Part shown: positions 19,633 through 30,100 of the stretch, one piece after another
How the letters are laid out: the number at the start of each line of letters is the position of its first letter
Position numbering within the stretch: the first letter of the stretch is position 1
DNA from: Clostridioides sp.
GTDB taxonomy: Bacteria; Bacillota; Clostridia; Peptostreptococcales; Peptostreptococcaceae
Reading direction: 5' to 3'
Length of the DNA: 64,000 bases
Assembly (NCBI GenBank): GCA_031261505.1
Contig: JAISJN010000008.1
Location: forward strand, 62,001 to 126,000
The notes under the pieces: model-generated
What the model saw: only the letters and a program-made list of their open reading frames with translations
The model's database searches: none
Told to the model about the DNA's origin: nothing
Made by a program: the position numbers and the translations under genes

Positions 19633-20716
19633 AGAAACAAGATCATTAAAGGAAAAGATAGACAAACTTTACGAAACTTCAAACTTAGACTATGACGAAA
19701 TATTATTCGTCGTACAAAACATCTTCAAAACTGAGTACAACGATGGTGAAAACTTATTTGACTACATCTGTTCAAAGGCCAACGAAGTTAGATTTAGAAA
19801 TTACGGAAACAAGGTATTTCTAAGAGGGCTTATAGAAGTCACAAACATCTGTAAAAACGACTGCTACTACTGTGGTATAAGATGTTCAAACCCAAATGTG
19901 GACAGATATAGACTCACAAGGGAAGATATCCTAGAGTGTTGTGCTGAAGGCTACGAAATAGGATACAGGACGTTTGTAATGCAGGGCGGAGAAGATCCGT
20001 ACTACGACGACGAGTGGATGTTCGAAGTCATAAAGGAAATAAGAGATACTTATCCAGATTGTGCCATAACTCTTTCACTAGGTGAAAAAAGCTATGAAAC
20101 ATATAAGAAGTACTACGAGGCTGGTGGCGATAGATTCCTTCTAAGACATGAGTCTATCACCGAAGAACACTACCAAAAGCTTCATCCAGAAACAATGAAA
20201 CTTTCAAACAGGCTTAGATGTCTAAAGGATTTAAAGGACCTCGGATTCCAAGTCGGTGCGGGATTTATGGTAGGTTCTCCATATCAAACAGACGAGAACC
20301 TAGCCAGAGACCTCGCCTTTGTAAAAGAATTTCAACCTCATATGGTGGGAATTGGTCCATTTATACCACATGAGGACACAAAATTCAAAGACTTCCCACA
20401 CGGAGATTTGAATTTAACCGTGCTGATGTACGCAATGACTAGGTTGTTACTACCTAATTGCCTACTCCCAGCTACTACTGCCGTAGCATCCATAGACCCA
20501 AACGGCAGAGCAAAATCACTTCTAGCCGGATGTAATGTAATTATGCCTAACCTCTCACCAAGGAGGTTTAGAAAAAGTTACTCGCTTTACAACGGCAAGC
20601 TATCCACTGGTAAGGAAGCTGCCGAGTACAATGACGAACTTGAAGCCGACCTAGCAAAAATAGGACTTCAGGTAGAATATATACGTGGTGATAACATACA
20701 ATGGAGGAGAAAATAA
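19625..20716 (+). CDS. hydE: [FeFe]-hydrogenase maturation radical-SAM protein HydE
   Basis: A radical-SAM enzyme acting on the Fe(CO)2(CN)Cys synthon to build the 2Fe subcluster. The 363-residue protein has the cluster motif CKNDCYYC near residue 76 and the SAM-binding MQGGEDP segment. Start: ATG at 19625 with AAAGGAG upstream, eight bases inside the end of hydF; the longer frame from 19577 adds 16 residues within hydF. A single base separates its stop codon from hydG. Confidence 0.96.
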   Translation: MNKETRSLKEKIDKLYETSNLDYDEILFVVQNIFKTEYNDGENLFDYICSKANEVRFRNYGNKVFLRGLIEVTNICKNDCYYCGIRCSNPNVDRYRLTREDILECCAEGYEIGYRTFVMQGGEDPYYDDEWMFEVIKEIRDTYPDCAITLSLGEKSYETYKKYYEAGGDRFLLRHESITEEHYQKLHPETMKLSNRLRCLKDLKDLGFQVGAGFMVGSPYQTDENLARDLAFVKEFQPHMVGIGPFIPHEDTKFKDFPHGDLNLTVLMYAMTRLLLPNCLLPATTAVASIDPNGRAKSLLAGCNVIMPNLSPRRFRKSYSLYNGKLSTGKEAAEYNDELEADLAKIGLQVEYIRGDNIQWRRK

Positions 20717-20717
20717 T

Positions 20718-22118
20718 ATGGAAAAAGCAATGGAAAGCAACATGTTTATAGACGAAGAATTGATTAATGAACTGTTAGAAAATGCTAAATCTGCAACAAA
20801 AGAAGATATAGGGGCTATTTTAGCCAAGGCTGAAAATAGAGAAAAACTTTCTCATCAAGACATAGCCAACCTACTTCAAATAGAAGATGAAGAACAGACG
20901 AAAGAACTTTTCAAGATAGCAGGACAGATAAAGAATGAAATCTACGGAAACAGAGTTGTACTATTTGCTCCATTGTATATATCTAATTTCTGTGTGAACG
21001 AATGTAAATACTGTGGTTTTAGTAGATCTAATAAATTTGCAAGAAAAAAACTTACCATGGACGAAATAAAAGACGAGGTAAGAGTTCTTGAAAAAATGGG
21101 TCATAAAAGACTTGCACTAGAGGCTGGACAGGACCCAGTTAACTGCGACATAGACTATATACTCGACGCACTTGACGCCATCTACTCTACTTACAATGAA
21201 AATGGAAACATAAGAAGGGTAAATGTAAACATAGCTGCTACAACAGTAGACGAATACAGGAGATTGACAGAAAAAGGCATAGGAACATACATCCTATTCC
21301 AAGAAACATACCACAAACCAACTTACGAAGACATGCACGTTAAATCACTTAAGAGCGACTACGACTACCATTTAACAGCATTTGATAGAGCCATGGAAGG
21401 TGGAGTCGACGATGTAGGCGCTGGTGTCTTATTCGGGCTAGCAGACCCTAAATTCGAAGTACTTGGCTTGATGATGCACAATGAACACCTTGAAGACAAA
21501 TTCGGTGTTGGATTCCACACAATATCATTCCCAAGGCTTAAAAAAGCTGAAGGTATGTCATTAGAAGACTTCCCTCACATACTAGACGACGAAATGTTCA
21601 AAAAAATCGTAGCTATAACTCGTCTTGCAGTACCTTATACAGGTATAATAATGTCAACTAGAGAATCAGCTGAAATGAGAGATGAACTTCTTAGATATGG
21701 TGTGTCTCAAGTATCTGCAGCATCGATTACAGGTGTCGGGGGATATAAAGCTTACGACGACGGTGAAATAATAGACCAATTCGAAGTAGGAGACAGCAGA
21801 AGCGCCGATGAAATGATTAAATCACTAATCTCAAGTGGATACATACCAAGTTACTGTACAGCTTGCTACAGAAAAGGTAGAACTGGAGATAGATTTATGA
21901 GTTTGGCTAAGAGCCGTCAGATACACAATGTCTGTACACCAAATGCCCTTACTACTCTTCAAGAATTTATAATAGATTACGGCGATGATGAGCTCACTGA
22001 AATGGGTGAAAAATTTATCGCTCAAGAAATCGAAAAAATTGAGAGAGATGATATAAGAGAAATAGCAAAATCAAATATGATTAAACTTAAAGAAGGCGAA
22101 AGAGACCTTTACTTATAA
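20718..22118 (+). CDS. hydG: [FeFe]-hydrogenase maturation tyrosine lyase HydG
   Basis: HydG cleaves tyrosine to p-cresol and yields CO and cyanide for the H-cluster. The 466-residue protein has the radical-SAM motif CVNECKYC near residue 92 and the C-terminal second-cluster motif C-x2-C-x22-C (beginning CTAC, near residue 380). Start: ATG at 20718 after GGAGGA; the longer frame to 20685 begins inside hydE. It is the last gene of the operon; a repeat and a terminator follow at once. No hydrogenase subunit is in the window. Confidence 0.97.
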   Translation: MEKAMESNMFIDEELINELLENAKSATKEDIGAILAKAENREKLSHQDIANLLQIEDEEQTKELFKIAGQIKNEIYGNRVVLFAPLYISNFCVNECKYCGFSRSNKFARKKLTMDEIKDEVRVLEKMGHKRLALEAGQDPVNCDIDYILDALDAIYSTYNENGNIRRVNVNIAATTVDEYRRLTEKGIGTYILFQETYHKPTYEDMHVKSLKSDYDYHLTAFDRAMEGGVDDVGAGVLFGLADPKFEVLGLMMHNEHLEDKFGVGFHTISFPRLKKAEGMSLEDFPHILDDEMFKKIVAITRLAVPYTGIIMSTRESAEMRDELLRYGVSQVSAASITGVGGYKAYDDGEIIDQFEVGDSRSADEMIKSLISSGYIPSYCTACYRKGRTGDRFMSLAKSRQIHNVCTPNALTTLQEFIIDYGDDELTEMGEKFIAQEIEKIERDDIREIAKSNMIKLKEGERDLYL

Positions 22119-22119
22119 A

Positions 22120-22207
22120 ATGAGATATATGTCTCCCACCTATATAGGTGGTGGGCATAAAACTCATTTCGGTGGTGATACATCCCCAACACGTAATCAC
22201 CATTTAG
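22120..22207. repeat. Two-hairpin intergenic repeat, copy 2
   Basis: Starts one base after the hydG stop codon, as hairpin B (TGAGATATATG..CCCACC-TATAT-AGGTGG..ACTCA), then hairpin A (weaker here), then GTAATCACCATTTA, the reverse complement of the GGTGAT box. It is in B-then-A order relative to hydG. Confidence 0.75.
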
Positions 22208-22218
22208 AAATAAATTTA

Positions 22219-22250
22219 AAACTCCACTAGTTTAGTGGGGTTCTTTTTTT
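22219..22250 (+). terminator. hyd operon terminator
   Basis: A 9-bp stem (AACTCCACT with AGTGGGGTT, one G-U pair) followed by TCTTTTTTT. It lies 100 bases after hydG, beyond the repeat. Confidence 0.88.
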
Positions 22251-22489
22251 ATCTGGATTTACATTAAATTAATTTTCTTATATTTCGGAAAACTAGTATT
22301 GCATATATTAAATTATTCTTATATACTTATATTAAGTTAAAAAATACATAAGTACTTCAATATTTTCTGTGTTCTTATATTTGCGTAAATAATTGGTTGA
22401 AATACTTGTGAAAACGTTTTGTTTTTTGTATACCAAATATTTTTTATTTGAATAAAGATATGTTTTTAGGGTATTAAGTTAATATACAT

Positions 22490-22590
22490 ATAACCTGAGA
22501 AAGATGTCCCCACCTCTACAGTCGGGTGGCATAATTCTCATTTCAGATGGAGTGCATTTCCTACTGAAATCGTTTGACCAGCATTTAAAT
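22490..22590. repeat. Two-hairpin intergenic repeat, copy 3
   Basis: B-then-A order on the plus strand: CTGAGAAAGATGTCC..ACCTCTACAGT..TTCTCA, then TTTCAG..GGA paired with TCC..CTGAAA, then GTTTGACCAGCATTTAA, a changed form of the terminal box. It lies in the AT-rich gap (22251-22645) before the small basic membrane protein gene; nothing else was recognised in that gap. Confidence 0.7.
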
Positions 22591-22645
22591 ATTTAGTTAT
22601 TAATCAGAGTTTTACACCGTATATCTATAGGGGGAGGTGTTGCAT

Positions 22646-22975
22646 ATGAATGATAATTCCGAAAAAATGATTCCTTTTAGGCAACATAACAGCAAGTGGA
22701 AGAAAGCTGATTTGACAAAGAATATTAAGCTCGGTGACAGTTCTAAGGTTGTACCGTTTCCAAAAAAAACTAGTCTCTATACGCAAAAAAAGAAAATTAA
22801 AAATAAATTTAATAATAAAAAACATAAGAAGCACTTAGATTATAAGAGCGGCAATGTTTCGAGTTACGCTCCTAAATCTACATTCGAAGTGTTATCAGCT
22901 ACTGTAACATACGCTTTTTACGGTACATTGATTATTTTACTCCTTGCTCTACTGGCTCAATACTTGTATATGTAA
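22646..22975 (+). CDS. Small lysine-rich protein with C-terminal membrane anchor
   Basis: A 109-residue protein: about 80 very basic residues (TQKKKIKNKFNNKKHKKHLD) and then one membrane helix near the C terminus (YAFYGTLIILLLALLAQYLY). The ATG at 22646 follows GGGGGAGGTG, which supports it over upstream in-frame codons. Without a signal peptide, the basic part should face the cytoplasm (tail-anchored), where it could bind nucleic acid or lipid head groups. No family recognised. A gene on its own, followed by a large hairpin. Confidence 0.7.
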   Translation: MNDNSEKMIPFRQHNSKWKKADLTKNIKLGDSSKVVPFPKKTSLYTQKKKIKNKFNNKKHKKHLDYKSGNVSSYAPKSTFEVLSATVTYAFYGTLIILLLALLAQYLYM

Positions 22976-23045
22976 TTACTACACAGAATTTGTCACTCAT
23001 TCAAAGAGTTTAAATATTTTCGTATCACGCTATTTCTATCATGTA

Positions 23046-23111
23046 AAAGAGGTTGAATTTCCAGCTCGCTAACCTGTATTTTGGTTACGATGCCAGTAAT
23101 TCAACCTCTTT
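23046..23111. terminator. Long nested hairpin between convergent genes
   Basis: A 14-bp perfect outer stem (AAAGAGGTTGAATT with AATTCAACCTCTTT) enclosing a second hairpin (TAACC..GGTTA). It lies between the plus-strand basic membrane protein gene and the minus-strand AlaX gene, where a bidirectional terminator is expected. The 38-base loop region and nested structure are unusual for a simple terminator. Confidence 0.6.
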
Positions 23112-23182
23112 AGTTTGCCTTAATATCTGGTATAATCGTTAAAATTTTTAACATCATACGCCTTTTTTATTAATTTTTAGTA

Positions 23183-24409
23183 CTATATACTTATTGTTTT
23201 TAATATCTTATCCGATGTGTAGTCTAACGTAGCTTTTACGTTCCCGTTATTTTTGCCGCCACCCTGGGCAAATGTAGTACTTCCTCCACCTTTTCCATCT
23301 ACTAGCGTCAGAGCGTCTTTTAGCAAGGCTCCCATGTTTAATGTAGATTTCAAATCGTCTGAAGACGCAAACACGAAGTTCGATTTGTCTGCTGACTTCG
23401 CAGCTAACAACGCCACTCTGGATCCTTTATCAGTTAATTTATTCGATAACTTGGTTATGTATTTCGCATCCTTCATTTCTGACTCGTCGAACTCGACTAT
23501 GCAGACTTCGATATTTCCTATTTGCATCGCTTTCGATATTATTTCTTTAACCTCGTATTCAGCGACTATTTCTTCTAACTTTCTCGTCTTTGAATTGGCA
23601 GTCGCAAGTTTCTCATTTAGGTTTGAAATACCATTTAAAGCATCTACATCATTACAACTTAGGAAGTTGCAAATCTTTGTCAAGCTCTGCTCTCTATTTA
23701 GTACATAGTCAACAGCCCTTTTTCCCGATAGAAACTCTACCCTAGTTGAATCCTTGTGTTTTTCAAATTTCTTTATCTTTATCATTCTAAGCTCTCTCGT
23801 ATTGTTTGGGTGAACACCACAACACGCATTTCTATCCAAATCTTCTATCTCGACTACTCTGATCTCTTCGTCTGTATTTGGAAGATCCCTTCTCAACCAC
23901 ATCTTTTTAAGTTCTTTCTTAGATGGAGTCAAAAAATTTACATCTAAAGAGTCCTCTATAATTTCATTTGCGTATTTTTCAACCATTGCAATATCTTCTT
24001 CGCTTAAAATTCCAGCAATATCCACCGTACTTATTTCTTGACCTAGGTGGATAGCAACAGTATTTTGATTTAATTTCTTAAAAAAGCAACCCGACAGTAC
24101 ATGTTGAGCAAGATGCTGATGCATCCCGTCCTCACGTCTCTTCCAATCTATACTGCATTTTAACTTGTGGATTTTATTTGGCTTTCTATCTAGGACATGA
24201 TATACGATTTGTTCTTTTTCATATACATCTAACACCTTGCTAGATTCTATAGTTCCTGTATCGTACCACTGTCCGCCTCCGCCTGGAAAGAACGCCGTCT
24301 TATCCAGTACTACATGGCACTGTCCATTTATTTCATCTATTTGTAGTAATTCAGCTACGAAATCCCTTGTATACTGGGACGTGTAGAATAACTTATCTGT
24401 AATGTGCAT
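23183..24409 (-). CDS. Alanyl-tRNA editing protein (AlaX-L type)
   Basis: A free-standing hydrolase clearing Ser- or Gly-mischarged tRNA-Ala. The 408-residue protein resembles the C-terminal half of AlaRS: an N-terminal beta-barrel (FFPGGGGQWYDTG), the zinc-binding HQHLAQH (99-103) and CCGVH (about 197), a coiled coil, then a DHHA1 domain with a glycine-rich end (VDGKGGGSTTFAQGGG). The length fits the long AlaX class. The start at 24409 has AGGGA five bases upstream. Confidence 0.93.
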   Translation of the reverse strand: MHITDKLFYTSQYTRDFVAELLQIDEINGQCHVVLDKTAFFPGGGGQWYDTGTIESSKVLDVYEKEQIVYHVLDRKPNKIHKLKCSIDWKRREDGMHQHLAQHVLSGCFFKKLNQNTVAIHLGQEISTVDIAGILSEEDIAMVEKYANEIIEDSLDVNFLTPSKKELKKMWLRRDLPNTDEEIRVVEIEDLDRNACCGVHPNNTRELRMIKIKKFEKHKDSTRVEFLSGKRAVDYVLNREQSLTKICNFLSCNDVDALNGISNLNEKLATANSKTRKLEEIVAEYEVKEIISKAMQIGNIEVCIVEFDESEMKDAKYITKLSNKLTDKGSRVALLAAKSADKSNFVFASSDDLKSTLNMGALLKDALTLVDGKGGGSTTFAQGGGKNNGNVKATLDYTSDKILKTISI

Positions 24410-24483
24410 TGGATTCCCTACTTTCTCGCTTGTCTTATTTGTTATTGTATCATGAAATTGTGATTAATGATATGGTGATTCTG

Positions 24484-24558
24484 GTCCAAGGGGACTCAAC
24501 ATTAGTTCCTTCACTCATGGTGATACGTTTCACTCACTAATATTGAGTCCCCTTGGAC
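24484..24558. other. 16-bp inverted repeat enclosing a second palindrome
   Basis: GTCCAAGGGGACTCAA at 24484-24499 is exactly complementary to 24543-24558. Inside, ATTAGT pairs with ACTAAT. The right half is repeated 126 bp further on in the tandem repeat, but the left arm is not. It lies between the alaX start and the msrAB stop. No U-tract follows on either strand. Confidence 0.75.
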
Positions 24559-24755
24559 GGTTATAATATATATCATTACTTCTATCTTCCTACGATTCTA
24601 TATCAAATAAGACGGCGCTCGGGGGTATTGGTTCCTTCACTCATGGTGATACGTTTCACTCACTAACATTGAGTCCCCTTGGACGGTTATTGTATATATC
24701 ATTACTTCTATCTTCCTACGATTCTATATCAAATAAGACGGCGCTCGGGGTATTG
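24505..24755. repeat. Two tandem 126-bp direct repeats
   Basis: Copy one spans 24505-24630 and copy two 24631-24755. They differ at only a few positions (AATATTG/AACATTG, ATAATATATA/ATTGTATATA, and one G fewer in a G-run). Each copy contains the right arm TTGAGTCCCCTTGGAC, a GTGATACGTTTCAC hairpin and CTCGGGG..TATTGG. No ORF runs through it. The copies were evidently duplicated recently. Nothing like it occurs elsewhere in the window. Confidence 0.9.
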
Positions 24756-24761
24756 GTTTAT

Positions 24762-25712
24762 CTATAAAAGTTCTAGATATTTACCATATCCTGCTGCTTC
24801 CATTTCTTCACGAGGTATAAATTTTAGCGCTGCTGAGTTTATGCAGTACCTTAATCCACCGCTTTCTTCTGGGCCGTCGTCGAATACATGTCCTAGGTGA
24901 GAGTTTGCACCTCTGCTTCTGACCTCTGTCCTGGTCATTCCCATTGAATAGTCCAATCTCTCCATTATCTTTTTGTCCTCTACTGGTTTTGTGAAACTAG
25001 GCCAGCCACAACCTGCATCGAATTTATCCCTTGATGTGAAAAGCACGTCTCCATTTACTACGTCTACGTATATTCCTTCACGAGTATTGTCGTAGTAGTC
25101 GTTTTCAAACGGTGCTTCTGTCATGCTATTTTGAGTTACTTCAAATTCTATATCTGAAAGACGAGCCCTGAGTTCTTCTCTACCTGCATTATTCCCGTCC
25201 CAGAAACCCTTGACAAAGTTATATCTTCCCGAGTTTTTATAGTACATATTGTAGTGACCTGGTTTTTTCTTATAGTATTTCTGATGGTAGTCTTCTGCTG
25301 GATAGAACGTTACCAGCGGTAAAATTTCAGTCACTATTGGATTATCGAATACCTTGCTCTCTTCTAAATCTCGTTTTGATTTCTCGGCAATCTCTTTCTG
25401 TTCTTCATCTTGATAGAATATCGCTGTCCTATACTGGGATCCCCTATCGCCGAACTGTCCGCCAGCATCTGTAGGGTCTATCTGTCTCCAATATATCTCA
25501 AGCAATTCTTCGTACTTAATAATCTCATCGTCAAATGAAATCTGTATAGCTTCGTAATGTCCAGTCGCTCCTGTACATACCTGCTCATATGTAGGATTTT
25601 CGATATCTCCTCCTATATAACCAGACTCGACACCATGTACTCCATCGTATTTATCATATGGTTTTACCATGCACCAAAAACAACCACCTGCGAAAGTAGC
25701 TAGTTTATCCAT
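24762..25712 (-). CDS. msrAB: Fused methionine sulfoxide reductase MsrA-MsrB
   Basis: Repairs both epimers of methionine sulfoxide in oxidised proteins. The 316-residue protein has an MsrA domain first (GGCFWCM, catalytic Cys11) and an MsrB domain second ([11 protein letters not shown], then [11 protein letters not shown] with the catalytic Cys near 295). The usual CxxC zinc pairs of many MsrB domains are not seen. No signal peptide, so it is cytoplasmic. The start follows GGGGAG. It is followed by the tandem repeat region. Confidence 0.96.
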   Translation of the reverse strand: MDKLATFAGGCFWCMVKPYDKYDGVHGVESGYIGGDIENPTYEQVCTGATGHYEAIQISFDDEIIKYEELLEIYWRQIDPTDAGGQFGDRGSQYRTAIFYQDEEQKEIAEKSKRDLEESKVFDNPIVTEILPLVTFYPAEDYHQKYYKKKPGHYNMYYKNSGRYNFVKGFWDGNNAGREELRARLSDIEFEVTQNSMTEAPFENDYYDNTREGIYVDVVNGDVLFTSRDKFDAGCGWPSFTKPVEDKKIMERLDYSMGMTRTEVRSRGANSHLGHVFDDGPEESGGLRYCINSAALKFIPREEMEAAGYGKYLELL

Positions 25713-25842
25713 TTAAACACTCCCCTTCATCTTTTGTAAACAACTTATCTATATATATTCCCATTTATCAACCTATCTAATCATAATTTAAAATCGTCAC
25801 TCTCAAGTTAATTATTGACTACATATGTATTTCAACCTACTC

Positions 25843-25893
25843 TGAAATAAGAAAGCCCCCAACGTGTAGATCATTTGGAGCATTCTTATTTCA
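25843..25893 (-). terminator. Hairpin overlapping the patatin stop codon
   Basis: TGAAATAAGAA pairs with TTCTTATTTCA (11 bp), with an inner GC-TCCAA/TTGG-GC stem. On the minus strand the first TGA is the stop codon of the patatin gene, so the stop lies inside the stem. It is likely the 3' end of that mRNA. Confidence 0.65.
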
Positions 25894-26844
25894 CAATTTA
25901 TACCATTTGGTTCCAAGCCAATGCATAACTGGCGCTATATCGTAGTTTCTAGCTTCTGATCGCATATACGGAACCTTGGTGTAATCGTCTAATGCTATGT
26001 CGTTCGCTAGATAAGGGTCTATCCTACAATAAGAGTCTCTAAGTAATTTCTGAGATAAATCCTTACTTATAATAGCATTGCTGTCCAATGTCAATGTTAC
26101 TATAGGATGTGATATATTCTTATTCATCACCCACTCCATCGCTCCCCAATTGCTTGTATCATCTACTATTCTATTCTTAGTATGCCCCGTACTTATAGAG
26201 AGCAAATTTATATCTTCTAACTTTATATTGTATTCACTGCCACATATTGTGGCAATACACGCTAAGCTAGGGTCGTTTGCCACCATTCCACCATCTATAT
26301 GTCTGTTGTATGAAGGAAAATATATAGGTGCTGCACAGCTTTGCATAGCTACGTCTATTACGCCGTATTCAGAATTCAATGAGTTTGGAAGATTGGTGTA
26401 AAATGTCGGTTTCCACTCTTCTTCCCAATCACCTAGGTATAGCGAAGGAATTAAAACGTAGTGACCTAAATCCGATAGCCTTAAATCTTCTGGAAATACT
26501 TTTAAAAGTGCCTCGTGCAGATGCTCATTGTCGTATTTGGGTCTAGTTATCTCGTTGTGTTTCTTATCAAAGATAAATTTCATATTCTCTAGTGAATACA
26601 GATCTACGAGTTTTTCCACACTCACATCGTATGCTAGTCCGAGTGCTATTAGTGAACCAGTTGATGTACCTGAAAAAAGGTCAGTATTTTCAAGAACATC
26701 TCCACCTTCATTTTGAATGTTTTCTAATATGCCAACACTTAATGCTCCCCTGACACCACCTCCGTCGAACGTCAATATATTAAACTTTTTTTCCTGTTTG
26801 GTTTTCTGCTTCTTTCCACGTTTTATTCCATACTTTCTTCTCAT
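25891..26844 (-). CDS. Patatin-like phospholipase
   Basis: A lipid acyl hydrolase with a Ser-Asp dyad. The 317-residue protein has the oxyanion loop GGGVRG (28-33), the nucleophile motif GTSTGS (Ser61) and DGGM (catalytic Asp) later. A lysine-rich N terminus (KRGKKQKTKQEKK) precedes the domain; no signal peptide is visible. Start: ATG at 26844 after GGGGG; the longer frame adds six residues. The substrate is unknown: it may act on membrane lipids or in defence, but nothing nearby supports a defence system. Confidence 0.9.
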   Translation of the reverse strand: MRRKYGIKRGKKQKTKQEKKFNILTFDGGGVRGALSVGILENIQNEGGDVLENTDLFSGTSTGSLIALGLAYDVSVEKLVDLYSLENMKFIFDKKHNEITRPKYDNEHLHEALLKVFPEDLRLSDLGHYVLIPSLYLGDWEEEWKPTFYTNLPNSLNSEYGVIDVAMQSCAAPIYFPSYNRHIDGGMVANDPSLACIATICGSEYNIKLEDINLLSISTGHTKNRIVDDTSNWGAMEWVMNKNISHPIVTLTLDSNAIISKDLSQKLLRDSYCRIDPYLANDIALDDYTKVPYMRSEARNYDIAPVMHWLGTKWYKL

Positions 26845-26971
26845 GCAACATCCCCCTATCAACTATATGATTGATAATACCCTTATGTATATATATTCTA
26901 GATACCTATAATTTATTATCTTAAATACAACTCTAAATCTATCCACAAAAATGCAGGTTGCTGATATAATT

Positions 26972-27060
26972 TCATTTCAGCTAAAATTTAAGACCTCACC
27001 GAAATGAGACAAATGTCCCCTAGCTCTATAGGTGTGGGACATCTATCTCAAGTTATAATT
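26972..27060. repeat. Two-hairpin intergenic repeat, copy 4
   Basis: A-then-B order on the plus strand: a degraded hairpin A (TTTCAG..CCGAAA), TGAGAC, then hairpin B (ATGTCCC..CTCTATAGGTG..GGGACAT), and the terminal ATCTCAAGTTATAA. It lies between the divergent patatin and SNF2 genes (gap 26845-27193); a TATAAT near 27120 may serve the latter. Confidence 0.7.
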
Positions 27061-27193
27061 GACATTTAACTAATATCTCATTAAATACGCTTAAACTAAT
27101 GAAAATATCTTCAACTTGGATTATAATATATAGGTAGCCTTTTGTATTTTTTGCAAAGGCATGAAAATATGATTTATCGGAAAAGGTGATTAA

Positions 27194-30100
27194 TTGATAT
27201 CTGAAAATATATATGAAATAATAAAAAGATCTACCCATATTTCTAGATGGAATAGCGGGTTTAAATACTATTTTAAGAGATTGGTGGACTCTGTAGATAT
27301 TACAAGGGATGATTCGAGATTTGAATTTAGAAGTTCAGTCGAGTCAGAATACGGAAATGAAGTATACAACACAGCCTTCACTGTTGATGTAGAAAAAAAC
27401 AGGGTAACAGGCTCTTATTGCACTTGCCCAGATTTTCATAATAACTCAGCAAAAAACTCTAACTTCCTATGTAAGCATCTAGTAGCTACTGCTATTAAAG
27501 GTGTTGACAAGCTAGAGGCTATTGAGCTATCAAATAAAGAGAATTCGTCCTTAGTTCCAGACGAGGAAGAAAATCTATTCACCCCACTTGAGCCAGATAA
27601 AAAGCTCTTAAGCCTATTCACCAAGAATTCCGAAGAAGCTGAGGTGCTTAACTTAGAGGTCAGCTTGACTATAGAGCCAAATAAATCTATAGCCGAGTTT
27701 AAGATTGGATCGGGGAAAAAGTCTTATATTATAAAAAATATAAAAGAATTTTCTTCGTCTAGATTAAATGGAGACCCACTTCCGTTTAGCACAAAATTCA
27801 CCTATGATCCGTCTATTCACTACTTTGACAGTGTAGATGAGAAGATTGTCGACTACATAGAGGGATACGGTGGTAATCTACCGCATTACACATTGTCCTC
27901 AGCTGATAAGAGATATATTCAGATAAACCATAGTTCTCTAAAATCATTTTTATCACTTCTTCGCAAAAAGGACTTTGTCCTAAACTACGAAAAAGAAGTA
28001 TATTCTCCAAATGTGTATTCAGATGTGATTCCATTAGATGTAGAACTGTCAAAATCAGACGCAAGCGTGGTATTATCGACTTCAGAAGAATTGCCACTAC
28101 CTCTTACACCAAAGGGCGACGTCGTATTTTCCGCTGGAGATCTATATTTGCTCGATAGTGAAAAATCCACTAAGTACATGGGCATATACAAGGTCCTAAG
28201 CAATAATAACAGGATAGAATTCGAAAAAAAAGATGTGCATGAGGTATTAAACAAGGTTCTTCCAGAACTACAATCGATATCTGATGATATTTATGTAGAT
28301 GATAAGATAAAAGAAAACATATCGAGTACCTTCAAGACGGAATTTTATTTTGATATTTACAAGGCACAGATTGTATGTGAACCTAAGTTTGTATATGAGG
28401 ATTTTGAATATAAATTTATAGTCCCAGACCGACAAAAAGAAAACGAAATTAAAAACAAGCTCCTAGAATATCTATTTGACCCAGGTAAAGATAGATTTGT
28501 CTTTACTGGAAACGACGACGATATGTTCTACTTCTTAGATGTTGGCTTAGACGAACTGAGAAAATACGGTACAGTCTTTTACTCAGACAAGTTTAAAAAT
28601 AGAAAAATATATAAATCTGAGTCTATCAAGGCTATAGTAGACGATAAACTTGGCACTTATCTGGACTTTAGCTTCAATATCTCAGATATAGATCCAAAGG
28701 AATTTTCAAATATAATGTACGCCTTTAAGGACAGTAGGACTTATTATAAACTAAAAGACGGAAGCTTCATGGATTTGAGAGAGGGAAAAACACAGGACTT
28801 CCTCGAATTCGTAGAAAACATCGGAATTGATTCAAAAGATGGTAAATATAGAATACCAAACTCGAGAGCAATGTATATGGAAAAATACATCAAGGATAAG
28901 AATCTGGATTTAATAGAAGGTCGAGAAATAATAGACAATATTAGTAATGGATTTAAAAATGCCGAAAACATAGATCTCAGTCTACCTCAAAATTTAAACG
29001 CAGACCTGAGAGCTTATCAGGTGAGTGGTTTTAACTGGTTTCAAGTACTTGACAACTATAAATTCGGAGGAATACTAGCCGATGAGATGGGTCTTGGAAA
29101 GACGCTTCAGACTATTACCTTTCTACTCGCTCATCTAGGCAAAAAAAGCATAATAATAACTCCGACTTCAGTAATATACAACTGGAAAAGCGAGTTTGAA
29201 AAATTTGCCCCAGATATGAAGGTTATGATAGTACACGGAAGCAAGGATGAAAGAAAACACGCTCTTTCTGAACTCGAATCATACGACGTGGTACTCACAA
29301 CTTACGGGACTTACAAAAACGACGTGAAACTATACAAGGAAATCGAATTTGACTACTGTATTATAGATGAGGCACAAAATATAAAAAATCCTCACTCTCT
29401 TGCAAGTAAGTCTGTCAAGGCTATAAATGCAAAATGCAGATTCGCATTAACTGGTACACCGATTGAAAACAATCTAGTAGAACTTTGGTCTATATTTGAC
29501 TTTGTTATGCCTGGCTACCTATATAACAAGAAGAAGTTCCAAAATATATACCTCAAAAAAGAGGCTAATTTGTACAACCTCAAATTGATGATCAAACCAT
29601 TTATCTTGAGGAGAACTAAAAAGGAAGTAATGACTGAACTTCCCGACAAGATAGAGAAAAACTACATTGTAGAACTAAATCGAGAAGAAAGAAGTATGTA
29701 CAGCAACTACGCTAAATACGTCCAACAAGAGCTACTCGAAAGAGACCTTAAGACTGACAAAATAGTAGTCTTTTCATATATGACTAAGCTTAGACAGCTC
29801 TGTCTAGATCCAAGTATAGTGGTCAAAGACTACCATGTACAAAGTTCAAAGATAAGTACCTGTATCCAGCTTATAGAGGAAGGCATTGAAAATAATCATA
29901 AAATACTTCTGTTCTCTCAGTTTACAACCGTACTAAAAAAACTTGGTACTGAGCTAAAGAAACATGATGTAACCTTCTCATATATAGACGGAGCAACTAA
30001 GGCAAAGGATAGATTGAATCTAGTTGAGGAATTTAATAATTCAGATACCAACCACGTGTTCTTGATTTCACTCAAGGCTGGTGGAATCGGGTTAAACCTA

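Noticed and set aside
24505-24755. Tandem repeats considered as a CRISPR array
   Set aside because: Only two 126-bp units that are alike along the whole length; no short repeat with unique spacers and no cas genes.
24484-24760. Possible T-box leader of alaX or msrAB
   Set aside because: No AGGGTGGNACCGCG-type motif on either strand, and for alaX the repeat lies upstream without a terminator before the gene.
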